Assembly (NCBI RefSeq): GCF_027580225.2 | Contig: NC_073356.2 | Span: 5,634,001-5,698,000 of the forward strand | Source of the DNA: Misgurnus anguillicaudatus | Lineage: Eukaryota; Chordata; Actinopteri; Cypriniformes; Cobitidae | DNA length: 64,000 nt | Reading direction: 5' to 3' | Shown here: positions 39,901 to 64,000 of the stretch, piece after piece | Position numbering within the stretch: position 1 is the first letter of the stretch | How the letters are laid out: each line of letters begins with the position of its first letter | Position numbers and translations under genes: made by a program | The notes under the pieces: generated by a model | What the model was told of the DNA's origin: nothing | The model's input: the letters and a program-made list of their open reading frames with translations, nothing else | The model's database searches: none

Positions 39901-39951
39901 CAAAAAAGGAAGAAAAGATTCCTGCAGGCCATGGCTAAACTTTACTTCTAG
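15852..39951 (+). CDS. ints8: Integrator complex subunit 8
   Basis: Nuclear subunit of the Integrator complex, which cleaves snRNA 3' ends and attenuates transcription of many genes; INTS8 helps to anchor protein phosphatase 2A. All 27 coding exons are in the window and give 993 residues, very close to the human protein (about 995). The start MSAEAADR matches the conserved N-terminus, and the WFEF motif reported to be needed for PP2A recruitment is intact at residues 24-27. Further conserved blocks include LKLLALKVAAHLKW, STAGLRISTDDLQCQV, SFYDIP, NIGQLEQQLILS, VTEFSPKLRQVMLNEMLL, CKELPGPKESRRTAKELW and the terminal LQAMAKLYF. The protein is predicted to be a helical-repeat scaffold without membrane segments. 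Possible 5' non-coding exons were not placed: TTTTTGGACAG just before the ATG could be a splice acceptor. No frameshift, stop or missing exon was seen. Confidence 0.98.
16014..16100. repeat. Repeat tail fragment in ints8 intron 1
   Basis: AAGTCAAGTCAAATGTATTC followed by TTCAAAGCAGCTTTACATAA. It looks like the reverse complement of the module seen near 9625 downstream of the ZP gene. Confidence 0.4.
17963..18340. mobile_element. Truncated copy 1 of a TIR element (ints8 intron 3)
   Basis: Begins GGGTTCCCACAGGTCATTG and shares about 380 bp with copies at 23893 and 32967: CAAGGCCCTGGGAAGTTTTT, AAGCACACGTGCTAAACTG, then GGTTACATATGTAACTG. The right end is missing. Confidence 0.7.
18825..19934. 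mobile_element. hAT-type element, 1110 bp (ints8 intron 5)
   Basis: Starts CAGAGGTGGAAAGTAAC and ends ACTTTTTCCACCTCTG, flanked by a perfect 8-bp duplication CCCTTAAA (18817-18824 and 19935-19942). Eight-base duplications identify hAT insertions. An internal plus-strand frame (19048-19395) contains ERNPWSYLSGHF, which resembles the BED-finger leader of fish hAT transposases; it then runs into a (GA)n tract. Inactive. Confidence 0.88.
20142..20877. mobile_element. TIR element, 736 bp (ints8 intron 5)
   Basis: GGGCTCTATCTTA at the left against GGGCCCTATTTTA (inverted) at the right, 11 of 13 bases. GC-rich interior with repeated GCGCA-type motifs and no coding capacity. Confidence 0.55.
21045..21220. 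repeat. Fragment of a common fish MITE
   Basis: AACACGAAGGAAGATATTTT and GAAGAATGTTTGTAACGAAG match the internal parts of the near-palindromic repeats at 55383-55678 and 55955-58505. The ends are lost. Confidence 0.5.
22210..23372. mobile_element. hAT-type element, 1163 bp, with nested fold-back (ints8 intron 7)
   Basis: Starts CAGAGATGTATAGTAAC and ends ACTTTATACATCTCTG, flanked by a perfect 8-bp duplication GTATGCAC (22202-22209 and 23373-23380). Its subterminal TACTTTTACTT-type repeats resemble those of the hAT element at 18825. A 305-bp TTAA fold-back is inserted inside it. Confidence 0.88.
22786..23090. mobile_element. TTAA-flanked fold-back MITE, 305 bp
   Basis: Arms of about 143 bp, one starting AGGGATACTTCACCGATTT, the other its inverse, separated by a loop of about 20 bases around 22929-22948. 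I compared the arms base by base and saw one mismatch (CCATCATT against CCCTCATT). TTAA lies at 22782-22785 and 23091-23094. Confidence 0.93.
23893..24615. mobile_element. Complete copy 2 of a TIR element (ints8 intron 8)
   Basis: Left end CAGGGTTCCCACGGGTCC and right end GGTGTTGGAACCCTG give matching termini (CAGGGTTCC inverted). Internal text includes GGTTACATATGTAACTG, TTCCCTGAGAAGGGAA and GAGTTCCCTCGAAAGGGAAC, which look like the two ends of a second element nested inside. Confidence 0.7.
24783..24899 (+). repeat. Minisatellite followed by (GT)n
   Basis: Four units of about 16-18 bp (GTGTGCGTGTCTTT) run from about 24785 to 24852, then GC-GT variants, then a pure GT run to 24899. Frames across it on both strands are spurious. 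Confidence 0.9.
25650..25978. repeat. Imperfect tandem duplication, unit about 110 bp core
   Basis: Both copies share TTGACAGCTTAT, then GCTTGTTAGCTGTACACC and TTGTCACACAGCAGCTTTTA; they lie at about 25670-25750 and 25876-25965. The hAT element at 26004 lies just downstream of the second copy. Confidence 0.75.
26004..27360. mobile_element. hAT-type element, 1357 bp (ints8 intron 8)
   Basis: Starts TAGAGCCCTGCAAGCCCG and ends GGCCCGTGCAGGGCTCTA, flanked by a perfect 8-bp duplication CAAGGAGG (25996-26003 and 27361-27368). Subterminal regions are rich in GGGCCGGGCTCGGG-type motifs on both sides. No transposase frame is left. Confidence 0.9.
28048..28330. mobile_element. Left end of another TTAA/AGG element (ints8 intron 9)
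   Basis: TTAA at 28044-28047 is followed by AGGTCCCGTTCTTTCTGGG. I did not find the matching right end before the next element, so it is probably truncated. Confidence 0.4.
29071..29750. mobile_element. TTAA-flanked element, 680 bp (ints8 intron 9)
   Basis: AGGTATAGCGGAAGATTT at the left is exactly inverted at the right (AAATCTTCCGCTATACCT). TTAA lies at 29067-29070 and 29751-29754. No coding capacity; the frames read here are repeats. Confidence 0.88.
31105..31811. mobile_element. hAT-type element, 707 bp, with a second element nested (ints8 intron 13)
   Basis: CAGTGTTTCCCAATCCTGGT is inverted at the right end (ACCAGGATTGGGAAACACTG). The flanks are ATTTAAGT and TTTTAAGT, a 7-of-8 duplication. 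Inside, AGGCTACGTTTA (31272) is matched by TAAACATAGCCT (to 31763), marking a nested element with its own ends. Confidence 0.8.
32967..33540. mobile_element. Copy 3 of the CAGGGTTCC element, right end lost (ints8 intron 15)
   Basis: Starts CAGGGTTCCCACGGGTCC and follows copy 2 (23893) through CAGTGACGCAGCGCGAGTTC to about CCCCACATTTAG, where it ends. It has an internal deletion around 33170 relative to copy 2 (the AAGCACACGTGC block is missing). Confidence 0.7.
34975..36226. mobile_element. Palindrome-ended element with a TTAA MITE inside (ints8 intron 18)
   Basis: Opens ATAAAACGGCTCATTC and closes with a hairpin (AAGCAATAAGCCCCGC at 35858 against GGGGCTTATTGCTT ending at 36226), the same plan as 805-1267. 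One hairpin arm is interrupted at 35961-36173. The right end of a further repeat, GGGGAAAGAGTTAA, ends at about 35563. Confidence 0.6.
35961..36173. mobile_element. TTAA-flanked MITE, copy 1 (213 bp)
   Basis: AGCGGAGTCCACGATGTTTG at the left, CAAACATCATGGACTCCGCCT at the right end region, TTAA at 35957-35960 and 36174-36177. Nearly identical in sequence to 54764-54979. It interrupts one arm of a palindrome; the other arm reads AACAGCTAAGGGG without the insertion. Confidence 0.88.
37875..38240. repeat. Repeat with AACTCTTTCCCCGCC end (ints8 intron 25)
   Basis: Starts TTTAACTCTTTCCCCGCC and shares ATATTTCCGCTAT, CTGAATCTGATCTCT and ACAAAAATG-type stretches with 35220-35563, which ends in the inverse GGGGAAAGAGTTAA. 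Two copies of one family in two introns of the same gene. Confidence 0.6.
38502..38859. mobile_element. hAT-type MITE with long TIRs, 358 bp (ints8 intron 25)
   Basis: TAGGGATGCATATCAATTAA at the left is inverted at the right end; the symmetry extends about 70 bp (CGCGATTAATCTATAGCAGA). Flanked by a perfect 8-bp duplication CTAGTTAT (38494-38501 and 38860-38867). The centre is AT-rich. Confidence 0.92.
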
Positions 39952-39961
39952 AACTTCAAAA

Positions 39962-39967
39962 AATAAA
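39962..39967 (+). terminator. ints8: Poly(A) signal of ints8
   Basis: AATAAA 11 bp after the stop codon, the first canonical signal; further AATAAA-like signals lie near 40130. An unusually short 3' UTR would result if the first is used. Confidence 0.6.
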
Positions 39968-40364
39968 TATTTTTTTACCTGATTCAAATTAAAATGTGTG
40001 TCATCTTATGTCTTTAAATGCATTCAAACATCATTTTCAGTGTTCAAACTAATTGTCATATTTCACAGTTGTTTATGAAATTATCATACATATGCAAATG
40101 AATGCTTTTGGAAAAGGTGAAATGTGTAAATAAAGTGTACATGTATATACCATGAACCATACATACTGTACAAGGAGCAAGAATTAGGAGGGATTTTTTT
40201 GTTTTGAAAAAGTGATTAAGTGATTTGCCATTATGGTGTACTTGGGGAAGGTTATTGAATTATTTTTTTTTAAATGATTGTAGTGGAAGGCTGCAACATA
40301 AAATTGAAAAACAGTGAAGGGGGTCTTGTTGTATGTTTTAATAATCACACATGCGCAGAAGATT

Positions 40365-40425
40365 ATGTTTTATCTTTTGTGCATGTGCGAAGAGCACTAT
40401 TAAAGGGATTAGAGCGGTTAGGCCA
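40365..40425 (+). repeat. Possible 5' LTR remnant of the copia element
   Basis: TTTTGTGCATGTGCGAAGAG followed by GGATTAGAGCGGTTAGG aligns, at about 70 percent by eye, with TTATGTGCATGTGCAAAGAG ... GGTTAGGGTGGTTCA at 43790-43835, just after the copia coding remnant. The relation may instead be to a different shared repeat. Confidence 0.35.
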
Positions 40426-40946
40426 CATTTACACTGCCTGTATGAAATGACTCAATTCCAATTTTTCCCCTCAAGTGGCACAGATTGTATATGACCCATG
40501 GACGTGTAAGCAGGAAAAAGCACATAAGAGTCCGATATTCTCAGATCAGTTTCAGGCCTCATTCATATGTGGAAATAGATCGAATATTCATTTGAAACAT
40601 TTATTCGCGTCCGCAATATAAGCGGAAAGGTCGGATATTCCCATGTAAGGACATGCTGTGTGTCATTGAAAATGTGCAACGTCATGTGCGACACCGGCAC
40701 ATCATGTTAACTTAGGTGGATACACCCATGATCATATGGGCTGCATCTGAAATCGCATACTGTGGCTGTGTCTCAATCAGCTCCCTTGTTCAGTAGTCAG
40801 GGTTTTTCTGAAGCTCTCCAACTGAAAATCATGTGAGACAACTCAGTAAACTTCATGAAATGCTTTATAAAGACAAAAAATAGTTTTAATTAAACGGGGT
40901 TTGCCGCTTGCAGTCAAGGGAGGAGTTGAAAACCATAGACAATAGC

Positions 40947-41179
40947 CCTGTACCAAATGGCGGACTTCATGTGGGCTTTCGGTCTCATGGCACCTTAAAT
41001 TGGCATGCTCGCTTAGTCTATGAGTCCGTAGTTTGTCCGATCTGTCATTTTTACGTTCCGAAGTGTGCTCAGTAGTGCCCCCTTTGCACCCTTGATGCGG
41101 TCTTCGGTGAAGGTCTGCACTACCTGATGTCATCAAAGTGTGGAAGTCCACAAGTCTTTAGTGTGCTATTTGGGACAGG
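40947..41179. mobile_element. hAT-like palindromic MITE, 233 bp
   Basis: CCTGTACCAAATGGC at the left, GCTATTTGGGACAGG at the right. Related in sequence to 41628-42061, for example TTCGGTGAAGGTCTGCACTA against the inverse CTTCACCGAAGTCTGCATCA. No clear duplication. Confidence 0.65.
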
Positions 41180-41627
41180 ATCATTATATACGTAAACGCC
41201 TCATAGACTGACGCTGCCTATTGGATGAGGTATCAGCGCAGCCGCCACCTTGGATGGGTCCCCAATCCCCCCTCCCTGCATTTATTTCTACTGAGGAAGG
41301 TGTATCCCCAAACACAATAATCAAAACTCCTTGAATTTTTATCAGATTTTTACACAGTTTGGTTACACGTAAGTTACAATGACATAATGTTATAAATGGT
41401 AAAATAACCAATATTATTTTTCAATCTTACTTGTGAAAGGTAATCCCATGCGATCTGGTATCAATACTGTGCCATTATTGCAACCATAAGCTGCACAAAA
41501 TACAGGCATAGTTGCTTGCTCTTCATGGACTCCTATTGACTCTGGTGCTAAAGTAGCGTGAGTAGACTCAACCAATATGGCGGATTAGGTTCCAGCACGT
41601 CATGTGATACGGCATCTATATAAAGGC

Positions 41628-42061
41628 CCTGTCCCAAATGGCACACTCCGGACTTGTTGACCTCCTCAGAGTCCACACTTTGATGACATCATGTAGTGCA
41701 GACCTTAGGGACCCTTGACACAAGTTCACGAGGGCCCACCGGAGTCGTATTTTGGGACAGACTCGAGTGTTACGGCAGAAATAGGAAGAGAAGGTGCCCA
41801 TCAGTGTGAACTCCTCCCTTGTGTTATCTGAATGGTCTGACTGCTCTTTCACAAGGACTTCTGGGTGGAAGAGTGCCTGAAGCCTGCTGCAGTGCGGGCT
41901 TCACCGAAGTCTGCATCAAGGGTTCAAAGGGGCGCTGATGAGCACACTTCAGAGCATAGAAATGACAAATGGAACACCCTATGGACTCGAAGACTAAGCA
42001 AGCATGTGCAATTTAAGGCCGCAAGACCGAAAGGCCACATGAAGTGTGCCATTTGGGACAG
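41628..42061. mobile_element. hAT-like palindromic MITE, 434 bp
   Basis: CCTGTCCCAAATGGCACAC at the left is inverted at the right (GTGTGCCATTTGGGACAG). It abuts the copia remnant, so the open frame from 41865 to 42233 is a chance fusion of MITE and gag sequence. Confidence 0.75.
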
Positions 42062-42063
42062 AG

Positions 42064-43785
42064 CCAACATCTATGTTGAAGACTTTATTTTTACAGTTTT
42101 CCCCAGCATCTCTTTCACTGATATGAAATCAGCCTTGAAAAGAATTTTGGGAGATATGGTTATTTCACAACGAGAGGGTGGCAGTGCACTGCAGCGCAAG
42201 ATACACAAGATACTCAGGAAAACGGGGGAATAAGTCAAACACCAGACAACAACCCCAAACCGTGGGCACAAACCCCTTTAATAAATATGGAAGGAGAACA
42301 AAATGTGCAATTTGTCAAAGCACTTATCATTGGGCAAAGGATTGTCCAAACAAAAAAGAACATGTAAGATTAACAAAAGATGAAGGAATAAAAGATGAAG
42401 TTGAAGAATGTAATATCACTCTGTTTTCAAATGAATCCTTGTCTAATGCAGAAATCTTCATGGTGGAGGCTTTAGGATCAGCTGTGATTGACACAGCCTG
42501 CACAAGAACAGTGTGTGGAGAAAAATGGCTTGAGGATTACACAAGTGGGCTGACACAGAGTGACTTACTAAAAATAGATGACACAATGTCCATTATTATG
42601 GCCCCTACCAGTTAGTGCCCCACAGTAACACCAGCAGCAGATCTCAGTGACACTAAAAGTAAAAATGAGGAAGTGATGACAGCAAACGATTGAGCTCAGT
42701 GAATTTACATAATTTGGCAGTACAGTGAGCCTGAGGAAATTGCTGGCACAACTGGATCAGTCAATCTTGAACAGATGGACAGTGTTCAAGCGTTTCCGTC
42801 CGAACATGCTAAGTTCAGCACTGACTACAATGAGGATGATGTATTAATAGTACATGATGATCTCTTCATGGCTGCAAAAATACAGAACTTAGCACCTTTT
42901 GAAGGAGTGGAAGATGAAGGGCAGAAGTGCATATCAACAAGATGGGTCTGCACATTAAAAGAAACAACTGCTGGAGTTCTTTACAGATGCATTCTCCACA
43001 ACTATCATTCTTCAATTGAAAGATGCCTTTCAAGTTGGACGAGCATGACAGTTTTAGCTATATTGGAATAACAAGGATGAAATGCACGTACAAGGAACGT
43101 TCTTAAAAATGTTTAACCCATTCTAGTGGACTCCACCAGAGCAACACAAGCGTGAAGTTTGACAGATGTTGAGATGGACATGCTAAAATCAAAGATTGGA
43201 CAAATATTATGGGTTACAAGGCAAAGCAGACCTGACATAATGTGTGACATATCCATCTTGGCATCTAACACAAAACATGCAACTGTTCAGACCCTGTATT
43301 GTGCAGAAAACTATGGTTTTCGTGGTGGACATTTCATCATGCTTAAGAGGAAATGGATCCTGGCACTCCTGGCAGTCAAAACGCATTAGGAGAGTTGTAC
43401 GGAGTACCTTAGCAGGAGAGACTTTGGCACTTGCAGATGGGATTGACAGTGCAGTTTTCCTCGCTACACTCTACTCTGAGATTACCACTGGCAGCTGCAC
43501 ATGCAACAACTTGCCCATTGTGTGTATAACAGACAATCATTCTCTTCTTGATGCTCTCAAATCTACAAAGTCTGTCACTGAAAAGAGACTGCGCCTAGAA
43601 ATCAGCAGCATGAAGGAGCTTATAAACTCTGGAACTGTTCAGCAGATCTTGTGGTCAGCTACTAAGGAGCAGTTAGCTAACTGCTTGACAAAAAAAGGGG
43701 CATCTACACTTGGCCTTCTAAAAGCCCTCAGCACAGGCATTTGTCATCTTAAAGACTTAAAAGATTTTATAATGATATATTGTTA
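42064..43785 (+). pseudogene. Ty1/copia retrotransposon remnant (gag, protease, RT edges, RNase H)
   Basis: A dead copia-type polyprotein in the plus strand. A gag tail contains ALKRILGDM near 42135; a frame shift follows. A CCHC zinc knuckle CAICQSTYHWAKDC lies at 42304-42345 and a protease-like IDTACTRT at about 42487, where copia proteases usually have Asp-(Ser/Thr)-Gly. An in-frame stop follows at 42613. Integrase is absent. The RT leader CISTRWVCTLKE lies in 42775-43071 and the end of RT, SRPDIMCDISILAS, in 43159-43389. RNase H motifs (RSTLAGETLALADG, then CITDNHSLLDALKSTKSV) are in 43382-43785. Most of the RT palm, including the catalytic Asp pair, is missing. It is close in flavour to the copia elements known from fish. 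Confidence 0.85.
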
Positions 43786-44100
43786 AGTTGTATTTTATGT
43801 GCATGTGCAAAGAGGTCTATGGGAGGGGTTAGGGTGGTTCAACAGGTCTGAACTTTCTGAATGCACTGTATGTTGGACATTCACTGAAATTACATGGTCC
43901 GAATGGAATGGGAAACAACCTGTTGGGTGTAATAAAATATTGGCTTTATGTAGCCTACCTAAGTCCCCTTATTGGTTGAGTAACACTTATATTTTAGAAT
44001 TTAATATTTTTATATTTTGTAATTATATATAAAGTGTATAAACTCTACCACCTCAGACACCCCTCTGGCTCCGTTATTCACTTCACTTTTTGCTTTGCAT
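43784..44100 (+). repeat. Possible 3' LTR of the copia remnant
   Basis: Follows the RNase H stop directly, as an LTR or polypurine-tract region should, and contains AATAAAATATTGGC near 43930 as a possible poly(A) signal. Only its first 60 bp resemble 40365-40425, so the boundary is uncertain. Confidence 0.35.
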
Positions 44101-45841
44101 TCACATGTGAATGCACCTTAAGACGCCTATTATCTTGAAAACCAAAATACTAAAATCCCTTAAATCAATAACAGCCAAAAAGTGGAGATTTTTATCTTGA
44201 ATTAAGCATCCTTAAGTTTTGAAAAGCACCAGCGTGTCTTTAAGTGACCGTCCCTTATGAAACTAACAATGGTTTTATTGTGGTAAAAGTGTAGTAACCG
44301 TGGTTTTTTGTGTATTGGTTACTATAAGCAAAACCATAGTTTAACTACACTAACCATGTGTTTTTGGTTTTACCTGTAGTTAAACCATGGTTAATTTTTG
44401 TAAGGGGTTGGTTTTAAAGGAAAGTCTAATGGTCTCTACTGGTAATGTGTTTTTACTAATGAAGTGTTATCTGGTGAATGGAAACCAATTCACCAGCATT
44501 AAAGCCTACTGAATTAGCTGTTTGTTGACAACAGTGCCACCTGCTGGTCGAAACAGCACTGCACTATTTAACAACCCGACACATAATGACTAGCTTCATT
44601 TGACACCTGTTTTTCTTTCTTTCTTTCTTTATTCCTCATGACATCCATTATCTTTATTAATCTATATTATATCATATTCATGTTGAGAACCGGTTAATCT
44701 ATACACAAGTTGATCCACACACAGGTTAGCGGAGGTTGCAATTTGATATCTCCAGTTCACCTAACCTGCATGTTTTTGGCCTGTGGGAGGAAATCAGAGT
44801 AAACCTATGCTGATATAGGGAGAACATGCAAACTCCACACGAGGCAACAGTGCTACTGAGCCAGTGTGCCGTCACCCACACCTGTTTTGGTGGATTAAAC
44901 TACGAGTGAAATATGCGGCTATTTACCACAGGCAGATAAAATGTTGTGCTGGGAAACACATTAGTATTGATACTAATCAAATTTATTTAATATGTGAAGT
45001 GAAACTTTTCTGATCAAACAGTTTAGAGGCTTAGCCCCCTCAACACCATTGCATAAGGGTAACATCATTTATTTATATAATTATACAAATAAAATGTAAC
45101 TACATTTAAAACCTGTTATAAATGCTCTATTACAAGGGCCTGGATGGCTTTACCCACTGTCTGCATTTCATTGGTGTTTGCTCATCCTTTACTCATGTTA
45201 ATTATTTACATATTTTTCTGCAGAATCAAGAAAATTAGTTTGGAAATTAGGTACCACTTATTATAGTCTCACTAAGAAATTGATGTACATTGAAAGGACA
45301 TTGATAATACTGGATCATCATGATAATGATGTTGTTACAATAAGATGTCAAATTAAGATCAGGAATTATGGTTTATTAAAAAAAAAAAAACAATTATAAA
45401 ACACATATCTATTCATACGGCAAATAATAATAACAATAAACCAACAAACAGTATTAGCCTATACATTTCATATACATTTATAACATCTGTGACACTAACT
45501 TAAAATCACTACAGAAACTTTAAACTACAGAAAAATGTGGCTATATTAACCCTTGCCTGGATGTATGCTGGTGTAGTTTCATTATGTTTGTTTGTCTATT
45601 ATAACATAAAGATTGTAGTTTCTAATTTTAAAACATAGTTACTGTATTCATAACTAAGTTGACTTTATTAAGTTTATTTCTAAGTTTGCTTTACTTAATG
45701 TCCAACATTTGCATCATGATTTAAATACCAACGTTCTTCAGATTAAGAAATCATCACACATTAGTTTAAAAAGCAGCACTTCCTTTATTTGACTGTTAGA
45801 TGCTGAATCGCTGAACACAAACCACATTCAGCTCCGGAGGA
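44100..45841. other. Gene-free spacer upstream of the CD6-like gene
   Basis: Holds the SINE-like fragment, a short TTTC microsatellite near 44613 and AT-rich sequence. A promoter must lie toward the right end, but I see no convincing TATA box; AGCAGCACTTCCTTTATTTG just upstream of the first exon has a GGAA core (inverted) compatible with ETS factors, which is weak evidence. Confidence 0.4.
44751..44876. repeat. SINE-like fragment
   Basis: CACCTAACCTGCATGTTTTT followed by TGTGGGAGGAAA and AGAACATGCAAACTCCACAC, a module present in very many fish genomes as part of tRNA-derived SINEs. It ends in CACTGGCTCAGTAGC-like text (inverted). No promoter boxes remain. Confidence 0.6.
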
Positions 45842-62993
<17,152 letters not shown>

Positions 62994-64000
62994 GTAAGAT
63001 CTTAAAATGTATTTAGTGACCAGCATAGAATTATAAAAAAACATAAAATTTGTTTAGTCTATCTTAAGTCCACCACTGCTTACTCACATTCAATGTTGGC
63101 TCGAATCTAGCACATGGTGCACAGCTAATTTGCACCATATAATAATCTTTAAGGATACAATAAACTCGTGATCTACCCATTTTTATATTGTTAAAAACCT
63201 TGTTTCATGAAGAAATATTTCACATTGCAATGGTAAGCCTGGTTGTGACTTTAAACACAGGCACTTTCTACACATTAGACTGATAAAGGGCCCATTATAC
63301 TTCCGCGTAGGACCTATGCCGTAGGATTGAGTGCTGTAGGCTACGTTCCAGTTTCTCCTCAACTTGGCCCATCTTTGTTTTTACCATCGCAAGCGGAAAT
63401 GCGTATGAGGAAATGCAACATAGTTTTTTTTTGACCCGACGAAAAGTGTTCTAGCAGACCAATTACAGCACTTGTGGCCCATGTGTATGGACATATTGTT
63501 ACATTTTTGGAGAGGTGCGCGTCAAGCTACACACAACCTACAAATAGACTACGGCGTAGGTTCCAAGCGGAACATTGAATCACCCTCAAAGGGATAGTTC
63601 TGCCAAAAATGGAAATTACCCCATGACTTAATCACCCTGAAGCCAACGAGTTACATATATCCATCCTTTTTTATACAAACACAAATTAAGATATTTAAAA
63701 AAAAAATTCCTGGCTCTCTAATCTTTACGATAAATGAATATGGGGTCCACTCCGCACCTCCAAGGCGAAATAGTGTGCATCGGTCCTTTACAGAGGTGGT
63801 CCACACGACTTCGAAGGATAAATAAAAGCCTTTTAAGGGTAATTGATTCGATTTTGTAAGAGAATTATACAGTACATATTTAAAGCTTTATAAACAAAGA
63901 TAACTAGCTTCCGATAATGGCGACATCTTACACTCCTGTGCATTTAGGAGAGAGTATTAGCGTAGTGTAAAGTAGTGTACGGACTTTTAATATGTGGAGG
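62994..64000. other. CD6-like intron 11 and window edge; repeats
   Basis: No further exon recognised. A hAT-like MITE begins near 63285 (AAGGGCCCATTATACTTCCG) and shows its other side near 63551 (GGCGTAGGTTCC). A copy of the common fish MITE begins at about 63589 (AAAGGGATAGTTCTGCC). The remaining exons of the gene should lie beyond 64000. Confidence 0.55.

Larger units (their letters stand above)
36283..39951 (+). other. ints8: ints8 exon map, coding exons 19-27
   Basis: 36283-36342, 36476-36537, 36667-36785, 37156-37259, 37348-37398, 37473-37546, 37632-37696, 38963-39006, 39835-39951 (stop TAG at 39949-39951). End phases are 0,2,1,0,0,2,1,0. Intron 25 holds a hAT MITE with a clean 8-bp duplication. 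Confidence 0.93.

Noticed and set aside
41865..42233. 122-codon frame that looks like a gene start
   Set aside because: It joins the right arm of a hAT-like MITE to the gag remnant by chance.

Overview
The window looks like a gene-bearing stretch of a teleost fish genome, probably a cypriniform. The evidence is three vertebrate-type spliced genes with GT-AG introns, a fish-style egg-coat ZP gene, and a very dense load of hAT, TTAA-flanked, fold-back and tRNA-derived repeats of the kind that fill cyprinid introns. The organism call is inference; the gene structures were read directly from the sequence. No bacterial or viral gene is present. Most open frames of 60-100 codons here are chance frames or lie inside repeats.

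Layout. 1-9.8 kb: no gene; repeats nested in repeats, AT microsatellites and a tRNA-like relic. 9911-13959 (minus): complete zona pellucida gene, 11 coding exons, 521 residues. 14.0-15.85 kb: divergent intergenic segment with a fold-back repeat, a TIR-bounded element and a LINE fragment. 15852-39951 (plus): complete ints8, 27 coding exons, 993 residues; its introns carry many dated insertions (8-bp hAT duplications, TTAA fold-backs). 40-45.8 kb: a wrecked Ty1/copia retrotransposon with possible LTR remnants, hAT-like palindromes and a SINE-like piece. 45842-62993 and beyond (plus): a CD6-like lymphocyte scavenger receptor with signal peptide, four SRCR domains, stalk, one membrane segment and a cytoplasmic tail; its 3' end lies outside the window. 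Its introns hold a 751-bp nearly perfect palindrome, a four-level nest of elements, a THAP-type transposase relic and a DIRS-like fragment.

The three genes have unrelated roles: egg envelope, Integrator complex (snRNA processing and transcription attenuation) and T-cell surface signalling. They do not form a pathway.

The least ordinary signals are (1) a set of TTAA-flanked elements all beginning AGG, three of them long fold-backs or MITEs with almost no divergence, one carrying a THAP-like relic, which together suggest a Kolobok-like family; (2) the CD6-like gene, whose first two SRCR domains form a short, divergent tandem pair, whose internal exons are all phase 1-1, and which has an intronic stop and poly(A) signal that could give a short-tailed form; (3) the ZP protein that stops just after its ZP-C cysteines with no visible furin site, propeptide or membrane anchor.
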